A stretch of DNA of 64,000 nt from Zygnema cylindricum (lineage: Eukaryota > Streptophyta > Zygnematophyceae > Zygnematales > Zygnemataceae): assembly GCA_037447655.1 (NCBI GenBank), contig JBBHKE010002693.1, positions 172,596 to 236,595 on the forward strand. Reading direction: 5' to 3'. Positions 47,200 through 59,500 of the stretch are shown here, in pieces. Below the pieces are notes generated by a model that was given only the letters and a program-made list of their open reading frames with translations, did no database searches and had not been told where the DNA came from. Numbering within the stretch: position 1 is the first letter of the stretch; every line of letters begins with the position of its first letter. Position numbers and translations under genes: made by a program.

Positions 47200-50100
47200 A
47201 ACATCAATTTTTTCCTCCTCACCTCCTAATTCCGTCCCATTACCATTTTCACCATCTATTTCCCGTGGTTTACTTTCCCCCTTCCCACTTTCCCTTTCCT
47301 CTCCCTCTCACAATTCTCATGCATCACCCTCTCATTCAATAACTATGGCCGACCAAGCATCCTCGCCCCCTCGCCCCCTCTCTCTCGTTCATCTCCTCCA
47401 CCTAAACCTCGCCATCAAGCCTCAAAACGGATAGAATGTACTGGGTGCCATAACCATTTCGCGGCGGGTGCCGGTATTTCCCAGCACAAAAAGAGTTGTC
47501 AACGATTTTTGGCCCAGGGAGGCCCGTCCTCTAGTACCCTTCCTTCCACCGCACTCCCATCCGGACCTACAAGCGAAGATTGGGCATTTGTACGCGAATT
47601 AGACGTGCTTGGAGCGTATGATTTGGGATCACCCCGTCCACGATTATACACGCGGATCCCCATGGCTGTGCGGATTATAGTACAGGACGCCCTCCACCTC
47701 CCTTTGACCTTTATTTGTTCCGATCCCACGGATGTTGGACCTTGGCACCTCCTTTTCATGTTTTCTCTTTGGGTTCTAGTCTTACCACGCCGTGGAGGTG
47801 GTAGCGGGGCCCGAGAAACTATGGCTCGCTGCCGACGATTCCTTCGAGGTGATTGGAAGGCCCTTCACGCCGAGCACGAGGATCGAGTTGCGAGTGCTTC
47901 CTTCACACCACGTGGTAGATCTAGGACTTCAGATGTACCATCCTCTTATCGTCGTGCGGTTCATTTGGGCCGAGTTGGTGAGCTCTCTCGAGCGGTTCGC
48001 GCCCTCCAACCGTTTAATCCTGCTCCTCGGTCTACTGAGACTATTGAGATTCTTCGATCTCTCCATCCACCGGCTCCCACCCCTCAATCCCCCTCTATTC
48101 ACACCTTTGAGCCATCAGAGTGTTTTATCCTAGATCGAGACGCTTTCATTAAAGCCCTTACGACTTCTCCACATCTTTCAGCAAGGGGTCCATCGGGCAC
48201 AGTTTATGAGTTATTTCGCGACGTTTTGCCTCCGGAATCAGGTGCCCGAGGTTTTGATGTGTTTTTTCGAATAAGTTCTCTTTTTGCCGGTGGTACTGTT
48301 CCCTCTTGTATATGTGATCTCCTTACGGCCTCCCGCCTTGTAGCTGTCACCAAACCCAATGGGGTAATCCGTCATATTGCCGTGGGCGAGGTGTTGTACC
48401 GATTGGTGGCCCGTGCCATCTGCATCCAGCTCGAGCCCGCTTTGCATGATTATTCTCTCCTCGTCAATTTGGAGTGGCAACCCGAGGAGGTTGTGAAGCT
48501 GTGGTCCACCGGATCACAGCGTTGTTGGATGCCCATTTGGATTATATAGTCCTTCAAGTTGATGTTTTTAATGCTTTCAATACAGTGGATCGTAATGGCA
48601 TCTTTTTCGAGCTTATGGCTGCGCCTTCTCTAATTTTCCATGTATTTCCTTTTGTGAGGGCCTTTTATTCTTTGAGTAGCAGCCTCTCCTTTTCCATTGA
48701 TGGTGATTTGGTCCCACTTTCTTCCACAACTGGCACTCGTCAAGGCGATCCACTTGGAGGCCCTTTGTTTGCCCTTGCTCATTACCGAGCCCTCCGAGCT
48801 TCCACGACCGCTTTTCCATCTTGCCTCTTCTGTGGACAACACACACATTATCGGTCCTTGGGACAAAGTTATACCGACCTATACCCTTTTCAAGGATCGT
48901 TTGGCCGAACTCAATCTTTTTGTCCAGCCCACTAAGTGTGTTGTGTGGTCCCCTAATGCTTTTCCTCCCTCTGTCATTCAACCTCTTGGTTTTTTGACTC
49001 CTCCTCCATCAGAAGGCATTCGTGTGTTAGGTTGCCCTCTCGGTTCTGATCTATATATCAAGCAATTTCTTGATTTTGCTCTTCAAACAGATTTGTCCCA
49101 TGTGGATGACCTTCCTAACCTTTCCGATCCCCAAGTAGCTTTTGCGCCTTTAACGCGGTGTTTCCCCAATCGCCCCTCCTACCTTACTCGTACTTCCCCT
49201 CCCACTCCTACTTTTGTGTCGTCCTTTTCTCCATTTGGCGATCGGTTCATGGACGTCCTTCATACTTTGTTAGGTCGTGGGGCCTTTGATCGTGAGTCTA
49301 GGCCTACAGCCCATATTCAGGCCAGTCTTCTAGCTCTGCAGGTGGTTTAGGTTTACTGTGGTTTAGGTTTACTGTCGACGGCCTGTGTTGCTCCAGCTGC
49401 CTATTTGGGAAGTTGGTGCCTTGTTGCCTCCACTATCGTCTCTTTTTTTTTTGGCTGGGGACACTCCTATTCTTGCTACTTTTGTACCCCGAGTTTCGGA
49501 TGGTGTGCTCGCCTTCCAGCGGTCCCTTCTTGATGCATCTCGTTCTCTTACTCCTGGTGCTATCGCGGATATGCCACTTCTTTCCACTCTTGTGTCGACA
49601 TCAGTTGCACGTGTTGAGGCATCCACTTATGATAAGGTTGTCGCCGCTATTAAGTCCGAGCTTCTCGAGGCACTTCCTTCTGATACTTCACGTGCACGCT
49701 TTCTCTCCTGTGGCGGACCTGGTTCCGGAGCTTGGCTATTGGCTATCCCTATCTTATCTACCCTCTGATTCACCACAGCTCAATTCACCACGGCCCTTAG
49801 GTTTAGGTTTGGCCTCCCTCACCCACCTTTGCTTGGCTCTCTTGTTTGCTCTTGTGACCACGTTATGGATCCCGATGGCATTCATTTGCTTCGTTGCTCC
49901 CACGGAAACGAGTTGATTCAGGCGCACGACACGATTCGAGACACCATTGCTACTATCGCTTCCGAGGGAGGATATTGTGTCCGTCGGGAAGTTTCCCACA
50001 TTATTCCTTCCCGTCGAATTGACATTGTATTACTTGATGGTGCGCGTCGTACATTTGGTGATGTTGTTTTGGCAAACCCTACATCTGATATGTTGTCAGT

Positions 50101-50712
50101 CGGGCAGCTCGACATGTGGGCGTGGCCTCACGCGATGCGGCTAGAAGGAAGGAGCGTGATTATGCCCATCGCGATGCTATGGATGGTTTCATTCCGATGG
50201 CGGTGGAGATATTTGGTTGTTTAGGTGTGGCTTTGGACGAGTTTCTCCGTGCTTGTGGTCGGCCTTCGTTTGAGCGGCGGGGACCTGGGAGCCCTTCAGT
50301 TTTAGTACTTACTTCCTTTTACCGTCAACGTTTATCAGTGGCCCTTCAGCGAGTGCAGGTTTCTATCCTACTTGGATCGTCTATTGCGGCTATGGATCGT
50401 CAACGTGTCCCGGAACTCCCTCCTCGTGCTCCCCCGGGGTTCGGGGACTTACGTGGTTGCTTTGCGTAGATTTTTAGTTATGTTGGGGTTTTGTTGTTAG
50501 GTGTTAGCTCTTTCTTTTGGTGTTTCGTTTGTTGTTTTTTGCTTCTTTGGGTGTTTTCCGTCTACTAGCTGGCATTTCGTGTTTTCGTTGCTTTTGCCTT
50601 GCTTATCATTTTTGTTTTTTCCACCGACATGTAGTTTTTCAGTTTTTGCCGTGCTACTTCTCTTTTGTTCCCATGGACCCAGGTGGTTTACCATCGCGCT
50701 TTTTAATAAAGT
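47200..50712 (+). mobile_element. LINE copy B (zinc finger, RT, REL endonuclease), near full length
   Basis: 5' part encodes a zinc finger (ECTGCHNHFAAGAGISQHKK, C-X2-C...H...C), then a 346-aa open stretch 47509-48549 with a conserved N-terminal RT region (LSARGPSGTVYELFRDVLPP, VTKPNGVIRHIAVGEVLYRL). RT motif A is intact (LQVDVFNAFNTVDR, about 48560), as is motif B (TRQGDPLGGPLF). Motif C reads SVDNTHIIGP, where the second Asp of the usual DD is Asn. Frameshifts near 48480, 48830 and 49350. The C-terminal part has the CCHC knuckle CSCDHVMDPDGIHLLRC and the endonuclease region PSRRIDIVLLDGARRTFGDV. This order (one ORF, N-terminal finger, RT, C-terminal restriction-like endonuclease) is that of R2-like and related early LINEs, not of L1. 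The 5' limit is not certain. Confidence 0.88.
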
Positions 50713-50750
50713 CAGCCCCCTTTTTTTACTTTATTAAAAAGCGCGATGGT
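50690..50750. repeat. Perfect 23-bp inverted repeat at the LINE B 3' end
   Basis: ACCATCGCGCTTTTTAATAA(AGT) at 50690-50712 and its exact inverse at 50728-50750, loop of 15 bases (CAGCCCCCTTTTTTT). The left arm is the 3' end of LINE B. Confidence 0.95.
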
Positions 50751-50765
50751 AATAAGCTAATTACC

Positions 50766-50964
50766 ACACCGCAAATCGTTATTAGTGTCAAAGTCACTAA
50801 TTTGGGTTCTTAAAATTTTGATTTCTTTCCAAAAATAGAATTAATAAAGCTATTTAAAGGCGTGGACCATAATTTGCCACGTCTCTCGCACTAAATTAGA
50901 ATCAATAACACTATTTTTTTTTTACGTTATTTAAACTTTGACACTAATAACGATTTGCGGTGTA
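50766..50964. mobile_element. MITE, TACACCGCAAATCG type
   Basis: 199 bp, ends ACACCGCAAATCGTTATTAG and CTAATAACGATTTGCGGTGT. Internal GGCGTGGACCATAATTTGCC and ACGTCTCTCGCACTAAATTA, shared with 4681-4883. Confidence 0.82.
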
Positions 50965-51042
50965 CTATTGTTTTCTTCCCCCGCTACGTGACAGAACCTT
51001 CTTTTCATCTCAATTCTTTGCCTTCAGATGGATTTTCTGATT

Positions 51043-51340
51043 TTTTGTATTAAAAAGCGCGACTGTTAACCATCCGAGCCCACGGGAACAAAAAAGGGCC
51101 CACGGGAACAAAAAGGGGCGACAATGCCAGAATCGAATTCTACATGCTGAGGAAAGCAAGCAAAAAACGGAAAAAAAAGGAAAAAGGAAAAGGCAAAGCG
51201 AAAGAAAGAAAAGAACACATAAAAAATGGCATGTAAAACAAAGACACCCAAAGAAGCAACAACCACCGCCAGGTAAACTACATGAGAATACAAGGAAACA
51301 AAAAAACGAAAAGACGAGACGGAACGTGGTAAACAAACTA
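51043..51340 (-). mobile_element. LINE 3' tail, inverted, 5'-truncated
   Basis: On the minus strand: GTTGCTTCTTTGGGTGTCTT near 51250, then TTGTTCCCGTGGGCTCGGAT, GGTTAACAGTCGCGCTTTTT and AATACAAAA. This matches the 3' UTR of copy B (50519-50712). A GGGAACAAAA(A)GGG unit is duplicated at 51085-51118. Confidence 0.7.
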
Positions 51341-51757
51341 GAATGAAAACATTACGAAAGAAACTAACACACACAAAAGGGCAAGACTCAAATGACGTGG
51401 AAAAGTACAACAAGTACAAATCGCACAACAGTGTACTCCATCCTGGGATGCAGGTCAGGTCCTAGGGAAGTTTTGACTCATCGACTTGTCCTAGGTACTC
51501 TTGCCTCTGACTACTTTTTTTGGAAAACTTAGGTTCATTAGTTTTTTGGAAAACTTATTTATTTATTTATTCATTGTTGTGGTCAGTAAGTACACCGTTA
51601 TATGTCGATGATCATTTTTTTGTACTTATGTTTCTGTTGAATCCCATTATAGGTTAGATAGGAAAGTGATAACGTTTAACAAAGGATAAGTTAACCTTTG
51701 ATGGGAAGTTACATATTGCTACAAGTAGTTCGTGGTTGTTAAGAAGTATCCGGCCAC
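51341..51757. other. Intergenic between LINE fragments
   Basis: No feature supported apart from short AT-rich repeats (TTATTTATTTATTCATT near 51560). Confidence 0.4.
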
Positions 51758-51808
51758 CTTAACTTTACAGGATGGTTTACGTCTTTGCTAGTTTTTGCAT
51801 TTCCTCCC
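51758..51808 (+). repeat. Left copy of 51-bp direct repeat flanking LINE C
   Basis: CTTAACTTTACAGGATGGTT, then TACGTCTTTGCTAGTTTTTG and CATTTCCTCCC. It recurs at 55263-55313 with two mismatches. Probable target-site duplication. Confidence 0.85.
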
Positions 51809-52510
51809 AATTCCCATGGCTTCTTTGACTTATTGACCATGTCAGGGAGCCCTCTTTATTCCCTTCTCCCTCCCCCACCTCCACCCAAACCTCGTAAACC
51901 TTTTAGGCGGTTAGAATGTCATGGGTGTCACAACCTTTTTGCCGCTGGGGCCGGTATTTCCCTCCATACACGGAGTTGTCGACCTTGTACAACCCTAAGT
52001 GGTCCTTTGTCTATCACCTCTTCTCAATCGCCGTCGACCACACTCCCGTCTGGACCCACAAATGAGGATTGGAATTTGGTCCGTGAGTTGGATGTTTTGG
52101 GGGCTTACGATTTGGGAGCCCCTCGCCCGCAATTGTACACCCGTATTCCTATGGCCGTCATGACAATAGTACAAGATGCCCTCCACCACCCCTTGTCCCA
52201 CATTTCTTCAAACCCGGCGGACATTGCTCCTTGACACCTTCTTCTTATGTTCTCTCTCTGGGTGCTAGTCCTTCTAGGTCGTGGAGGGGGCAGTGGGGCT
52301 AGAGAAACTATGGCTCGTTGTCGCCGATTCCTTCGTGGTGATTGGAAGGCCCTCCACGCTGAGCATGAGGATCGGGTATCGAGCACCTCTTTCATACCAC
52401 GTCGGTCACCTAGGCCATCAGATGTCCCGGCCTCTTATCGTCGAACAATTGACTTAGGTCGTGTTGGTGAGCTTGCTCGAGCGGTTTGGGCCCTATAGCC
52501 ATTCACCCCT

Positions 52511-52592
52511 GCCCCCGGATCTTCTTCCACTATTGAGGTTTTTCGAGCTCTGCCCCCGGATCTTCTTCCACTATTGAGGTTCTTCGAGCTCT
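52511..52592 (+). repeat. 41-bp tandem duplication inside LINE C
   Basis: GCCCCCGGATCTTCTTCCAC, then TATTGAGGTTTTTCGAGCTC occurs twice in a row with one or two differences. 41 is not a multiple of 3, so it shifts the frame. Confidence 0.92.
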
Positions 52593-55084
52593 CCACCCCC
52601 TTGCCCCTTCCTATTTACCCCCTTCCATCCACGCCTTTGAGCCTTCTGAGAGTTTTACTGTAGATCGAGAGGTTTTTAGTAAGGCTCTTAGCTCTTCTCC
52701 TCACCTTTCAGCGGGGGGGCCCTCGGGCACAGTGTATGAGTTGTTTCGCGATGTTTTGCCCCCTGAATCGGGTGCCCCGGGGTTCGATGTGTTTTTTTTT
52801 CGAGTTTGTTCCCTTATTGCTAGTAGGGATGTTCCTCCTCGGATTTTTGATCTTCTCACGGCGTCCTGCCTTGTGGCAGTCGCCAAACCTAATGGTGAGA
52901 TCCGCCCTATCGCCGTGGGAGAGGTTTTATATAGATTGGTGGCTCGTGCGATATGTCTCCAACTCCAACCAGATTTCCATGATTATTTTTCTCCTCATCA
53001 GTTTGGAGTGGCCACGAGAGGGGGTTGTGAGGTCGTGGGCCACGGGATTCGGGCTTTGTTGGATGTACATCCGGATTGGTTGGTCCCTCAGGTCAACGTT
53101 TCCAATGCCTTTAAAACGGTGGATCGGAACGTGATTTTTTCAGAGGTTATGGCGGCTCCATCTCCGATTGTCCAATTATTCCCCTTTGTGAGGGCTTTCT
53201 ATTTCTTTGACAAGCAGCCTTTCCTTCTCGGGCGATGGTGATCTCATTCCTCTCTCCTCTGCTACTGGCACTCGCCAAGGCGACCCTCTCGTCGGCCTTT
53301 TGTTCGCCCTCGCCCATTACCGGGCCCTTCATGCCTCCGCGGTCGCCTTCCCTTCGTGCCTTTTCCCTTCGGTCGCAGATGATACGCACATTATTGGGCC
53401 CAGAGAACAAGTCGTGTTGGCATATGATTTTTTCAAGGAACGTTTAGCCGAACTTAACTTTTCAGTCTAGCCGTCGAAGTGTGTTATTTGGTCTCCTCAA
53501 GATATTCCACTTTCGTTTACTCCCCCTCTTGGTTTACTTTCCCTTCTCCCTCCGATCGCATTCGAGTGCTTGGTTACCCCCTTGGTTCGGATACTTTCGT
53601 GACCCAATTCTTTCATGATGCTTTACAGACAGATCTAGCCCTAGTGGACGATCTTCCTCGCCTTCCCGATCCCCAAGTTGCTTTTGCTATGTTAACCAGG
53701 TGTTTTCCCCACCGCCATTCGTATCTAACTCGTACTTCCCCTCCCACTCTGACATTTATCTCCTCTCTCGGCCTTTGACGATCGCCTCATGGAAGTCCTC
53801 CACACTCTGTTAGGTCGGGGGGCATTTGATCCCGAGTCTGAGCCATCGGCTCGCATTCAGGCATCCCTCTCTGTCTCTACTAGGGGGTTGGGTCTATTAT
53901 CCACTGCTCGTGTTGCTCCCGCTGCCTATTTGGGAAGTTGGTTTCTTATTGCCTCTACTCTTTTTTCCCGTTTCTTGGCTAAGGACACCCCCGTTCTAGC
54001 TACTGTTATCCCCCAGGTTTCAAACGGTGTGTTCGCCTCCCACCGATCTCTATTGGACGCGTCACGTTCTCTTCCTCCCCATGCCCTAGTGGATGTGCCA
54101 ATTTTCTCCACCCTTGTTACCAATCTGTTGAGCGTGTCCACGAATCGATTTTTGATCGGGTTGTCGCCGCCATTAAATCCGACCTTCTCAAGGCGCTTCC
54201 CTCCGATTCTTCGCGTGCCCGTCTTCTCTCATGTGGTGGACCTGGTTTTGGATCTTGGCTTTTCGCCACACCTATTTTGGTCATTCTCCGATTTTCATTT
54301 GCTCAATTCACTACCGCCCTCCGACTTCGCCTGGGCCTCCCCCATCCTCTTTTACTTGGATCTCTTTTTTGTGCATGTGGTCGTGTCTTGGGGCCCGATG
54401 GTGTCCATTTGCTTCGTTTCTCCCATGGGGGAGATTTGATCCAGGCGCGTGACACTATTCGCGACACCATTGCGACTATCGCTTCGGAAGGGGGCTTTTC
54501 TGTGCGTCGAGAGGTTTCTCATATCATTCTCTCGCGTCGGATCGATGTTGTTTTGCTTGATGGTGCCCGTCGCATCTTCGGTGATATTGTTCTGGCAAAC
54601 CCTACTTCAGCTACAGTTGTTGGTCAGGCGGCTCGACATGTTGGGGTGGCAGCTCTTGATGCTGCTAAGGCGAAGGAGCGTGATTATGCCCACTGGGACC
54701 CTATGGATGACTTTATTCCGATGGCGGTCCAGATCTTTGGTTGTTTGGGTGTTGCACTGGACGAGTTTCTTCGTATGTGTGCTCGACGTGCTTTCGAGCG
54801 CCGAGGACCTAGGAGCCATCTTTCTTCGGTCCTTCTTTTTATCGTCAATGCTTATCGGTGGCTTTACAGCGAGTGCAGGCTTATATTATCCTCTGATCGG
54901 CTGTTGGGGTTATGGATCGTCGCCGTGTTCCGAAACTCCCTCAACATGCTCCCCCAGGCTGGGGGGATTTACGGGGTTGCTTTTCGTAGATATTTAATTG
55001 TTTTGGGGGTTGGGGTTGTGGTTTTGGTTTTCTGAGTTGTCGTGCTTTTCATTTTGAGTTTGGGTGCTTTTATTTTCCTTGTTG

Positions 55085-55143
55085 ATCGTTTCTTTTCTTT
55101 TCTTTTCTTTTCTTCTTTTCTTTTCTTTTCTTTTCTTTTCTTT
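55085..55143 (+). repeat. TTTTC microsatellite in the LINE C 3' UTR
   Basis: About eleven CTTTT units with one interruption. Confidence 0.93.
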
Positions 55144-55262
55144 TTATTCCCATCGCTCTATTTGTTTTATATTGTAGTTTTTCAGTTTTGGCCATGCCAC
55201 CCCTTTTGTACCCTGGACTCAGATGGGTTACCATAGTGCTTTTTAATTTATCCTGCCTTCGT

Positions 55263-55313
55263 CTTAACTTTACAGGATGATTTACGTCTTTGCTAGTTTT
55301 TGCATTTCTTCCC
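55263..55313 (+). repeat. Right copy of 51-bp direct repeat flanking LINE C
   Basis: Matches 51758-51808 apart from two transitions. It starts right after the LINE 3' end. Confidence 0.85.
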
Positions 55314-55551
55314 CTCCGGGGATTTGGTTTGTAAAGCCCATTTTTCTTCCTAGCAAAAAACAAACGAGGTCAAAATTTCATACTACAACATGCCTTTAAA
55401 CCATTCTGAAATTTTGTCCGTACATTGTTTATTAATTTGACATCTCTTACTTTGCATATGCTATTTAGTACAATTCTGTGCCAGGCTGACATTGCTAAGC
55501 GTTTGTCTTGCACTCCGTTGTACCGCAGAGATTGGACCTCGGTTATTCCGG

Positions 55552-55768
55552 TACACCGCCCATCGCTGCTAAGTCTTAAAAATAATAATAAAAAGTGTTA
55601 ATCACTCCTATTGCCAAGTAGCGTTCTTTGACTCGAAATAATAAATAAATGTTAGCAAAACTATTCAAGCAGGTGGCGCAAAATAAGCCAGTTAGATAAT
55701 GTTATTTAGAGTAGTCAACTGTAATAAACGCAAATACGTCACTACCTCTAATAGCGATAGCCAGTGTA
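55552..55768. mobile_element. MITE, TACACCGCCCATCG type
   Basis: 217 bp, ends TACACCGCCCATCGCTGCTAAG and CTCTAATAGCGATAGCCAGTGTA, AT-rich inside. Confidence 0.7.
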
Positions 55769-56441
55769 GTTTACTCGTCTGGCAATCTCTTTTATATTAG
55801 CCTTAGTACAAGAATTGATGTTGCGAGATAAATATGCAAGCCGTGTTGTACATGAGTTTTTTAGACACTTTCAGCTATACTAAACTATTAAGAGCATTAG
55901 ACTAGTAGACTGGCAGTCTGGAAATTTATCATCAAACAATCGAAGGGCAGAATACAGAAATAGGGTCAAGATAGAGAAAAAGAGTCAAGACCATGTTTTT
56001 CCTCATGAGCCACCCATTAAAACTGTGATTGCAAAATCATCAATTACTGGCGGTCAAATTTAACTTCTTAATGACCAAAATCCAGATTTTAATCACTAAA
56101 ACAAAGCTGTATCTCACAGTTGAAAAACATATTCGACTTTTTGCGATTTTTTAATTGTACCACATTTCAAGCATAGTCAACATTCAGTCTCGCATGGAGA
56201 CGGTATGAAAGGGAGACACTGGGCTTTGATTGGACAAATTTTACACTTTTGGCAAAAGTTATAAAAGAGATGAAAATAAATCTAAACCACAGAAAAGCCA
56301 TCTTTCTGTGATATCTTCTTCTCCAAAAAAACACAAACACTGGTCTAACTCTATATCTCGGCCATAGCGCCGAACACTGAAAACAACGAAAAACCGGCAA
56401 AAAAACAAAAAAACAAAAAAATCCCGCTAAAATTCATATTC
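55769..56441. other. Intergenic, no gene seen
   Basis: AT-rich sequence. The only longer frame (minus 56167-56400) has no domain and overlaps what is probably the 3' flank of the protease gene. Confidence 0.5.
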
Positions 56442-56540
56442 CTGTTTACAACTCTGTTTATAATTCTGTTTATAACTCTGTTTATAGCTCCGTTTATGAC
56501 TCTGTTTGTAGCTCTGTCTATAGCTCTGTTTATATTTGTT
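56442..56540 (+). repeat. 14-bp repeat CTCTGTTTATAGCT
   Basis: Seven imperfect units, just downstream of the protease stop codon (on the minus strand), so in its 3' UTR. Confidence 0.85.
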
Positions 56541-56555
56541 TTCTACTTTTCGGTT

Positions 56556-59500
56556 TTATAATTCGGTTCGACCTGCCTCCAAAGCCGGCGTTTCTTCGTC
56601 TCCATCATCGTCCAGGTCATCAAAAGTGGTGTATCTTCTCGCGGCTAACTCCTGGCGTCTCCGATACCACATTATGCTTCCGGCAATAACGGATATCACA
56701 ACCAAAGCTCCCACGACTCCCACTAAAGCCCAAACCCAAACACCAATCACAACCTCGGCCCTGCAGATAGCCCAGCCCCAGATACCATTCAGTGGATCAT
56801 ACCTTCTACTTCGTATGGGGTCTTACCTTCAGACCGTCTACTTGTGTAATAACTTCATATATGTGACCGCAAACTGCACTGCTTGTAGCTACTTAGTTGA
56901 CTCGTTAAAACCTGATAAAAACCTGATAAAAACCACTCTAAGTGATGAAGCCTTTTGCTAAAAACTAAAAATAAAGTGCGACAGTGTATCTGCACCGTCG
57001 GATTTACCAAAATAGGAAAGATTGTGTACGCTCTGTAAGATTCTGTGTATTTTTTAGGAGACATCTTACTGGGTAGACCTTCAGGTCCCTTTCCCTTTCC
57101 CTCTCCCTCTCACTTTCCCTATCCCGCTCTCCTTCGCTCTCTCTCTCTCGCTCTCTCCACTGCTCTTTCCCCCAGCCTTCTCCCCAGGCCTTTCCCTCCC
57201 TGATCGGTCGAGCGCTGCTTCTGTTTGCCCCAGTGCCGGTGCCGGTGCCGCTTTCTTCTGCGCCCGACCGACCGGCCTCCACTTTCAATACGACCCTCTC
57301 TCCGTCTCTCCGCACACCTCTCTCTCTCCCTACCAATCTCTACCTCCCTCTCTCTCTCCCTGCCCCTCTCTCTCTCGCCCTCTCTCCCTCTCTCTAGTGT
57401 CTGCGCCTGACCAACAGACCGACCGATACTTTCAACACTGTCTCAGCACATTTCTATACAGTTTCAATACAATTTCAATATGGTTTCAATACGGCTTCAA
57501 TACGGTTTCAATACGGTTTCAATACGGTTTCAATATGGTTTCAAAATGGTTTCAATACGGTTTTAATATGATTTCAATATGGTTTTAAGATGAGTTTACA
57601 GGAGTCTTTTTGGTGCAGCAGGAAATAATACTTTCTTCTGAACACTTTATGAATCTTTGGTGAAGATGGCAGCGAATAAACATGTTCCTACGTACATTTT
57701 TTGGGTCATGCTTCGGTCATCTTTTAGTCATGTTAACCCAATATTTGACAAAATATCGGATTAACATGACCAAAAGATGACCAAAACAAGACCAGAAAAA
57801 CGTAAGTGAAAATATGCCTAGAGACCAGTAAAGGATACGTTTTAAAAGTCAGATTATGATGGTATTACGCTGTTGGGCAGTCAGTACAATTATAAATGTG
57901 TGTTGGAGATCACTGAGAAATGTGCTGGAGGGAAATTTGTGGAAAATAAACATGATTAAGTGAGACTAGCATAGTATTAATGGCAGGAAGTAAATATACT
58001 ATTGGACAGAAAGTAACTGAACCACTTAAAAATTTGCAGCGGAAATTGTACAGAGCAATTGGTGAAGGATAACCATGATTAAAAAGGGAAACTATGATAG
58101 TATTATGAAAAAAAAGAATATATTGTTGGAGAAAAAACAGAACACTTCTGCGTCTATGGTGGAGATCACTGAGAAAGTGATGGCGAGGGAGTAGTGGTAC
58201 AAATGATGACAAAGTGAGACTATGACAAAAATTATGGTAGGAAGTGGATGTCTTGTTTGTATGTCAGGAGAATATTAGGCAATCCAATGATGCCAACCTA
58301 GATTACAAGGTAGAATCTACACAAGATTAACTAAGATGAGAAAACAGTTTCACAACATGGTGGTTGTGCTGTCAACACTAGGAGAAATGTGAGAAATAAG
58401 GTTGACAAAGGTAAGGATTAGACGAATAAGAAAAACCCAAGAATGCATTTGTTGAAGAGAGAGGTTTGAATGAAATGCAGAACAAGAAAAATATGAAAGT
58501 GCAAAACTTTTTTCCCCCAACAGAGCACCTATAAGCACAACTGCCCGCAAACCTGTAGCACCATAAAACTTTATATGCTGTAACCTCTGACGTTTCCTCA
58601 TTTTTGACACATCAAGCCATAAGGTATTTTCATTTAGCCTCCTCGCTATAGAGTATTTAAAGTATATAAACGCACTAAAAACATATGCCCGTGAAGTCCT
58701 ACTGTACTCAGGATATGGAGGTCTAGTGTATCCTCCTACCGAGAAGCCGACATTGAACCTCATACCACCCTCCATTTCCTCTCTCCCTACCCCTCTCCCT
58801 CCCTCCCTCCCTTAAAAGTTGCGCTTCCTCACCTTCTATGTCCAAGAGGGACGATCTCCACCGAAGTCACATTATAGGCTCCAAAGGTGTCACGTAGACC
58901 CAGTTGCCGGCTCATCAGGAACTCCTTTATATTCTGCCATCCAGTTCCAAAAGGAGACAGAGAATATTGCAGTCCCTTATTCAGACGAAAGAATCGGAGA
59001 AACAGTCTAGAATTCAAAAACTGCAATCAGTGCCCAGTGATTTCAAGCCAAAAGAGTCAGTAAACCCACCCCTGTCATCCATTAAATGACCAATTGAGAT
59101 TCATTGCTTAACATAAAAGCTCGTATTTATCCTCATCATTTGCGGTAAGAATAAGATGCCTTACTTTTGCGTCTGAGCCGGGAATAAAGATCGCGGGTTT
59201 CCGAGGAACAATCTTGAGCTCCACTTCCACACCCTCGGGTGTGAAACCATTTTTGACGTAATTCGTCACTTCCACCTGTCACACGACCCACGGTACAAGA
59301 TATAGCTCTCAGAATAACTGTGTATTTACGGAAATTAAGGTGAGAAAGACATCTCAATAGACTGACACTTTCGCTACAGAAACAAACGAGAGAAAGACAT
59401 TGCAATAGAGTGACAGAAAAACCATGAGAAAGAGACTCAAAAGGATTAGAGTGTATTTACAGAGATTATGAAGAGAATTTAAGGGACCTACATAAAGAAG

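Larger units (their letters stand above)
51809..55262 (+). mobile_element. LINE copy C, full length, broken by stops and frameshifts
   Basis: Starts just before ATG (51841, MSGSPLYSLLPPPPPPKPRK), then zinc finger ECHGCHNLFAAGAGISLHTR. Stops: TGA at 52232-52234 (TGG in copy B) and TAG at 52496-52498, plus a 41-bp tandem duplication at 52511. RT: motif A reads PQVNVSNAFKTVDR, with Asn where catalytic Asp is expected; motif B TRQGDPLVGLLF; motif C intact (VADDTHIIGP). A frameshift near 53215 and a stop near 53468. Endonuclease region open at 54277-54790 (REVSHIILSRRIDVVLLDG, FGDIVLANPTSA), but one Cys of the preceding knuckle is Phe (VHLLRFS). Not functional as read. Confidence 0.9.

Noticed and set aside
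58350-58775. 141-aa minus-strand frame between protease exons
   Set aside because: The flanking exons (58833-59020 and 56556-56760) join in phase without it, so it is intronic.
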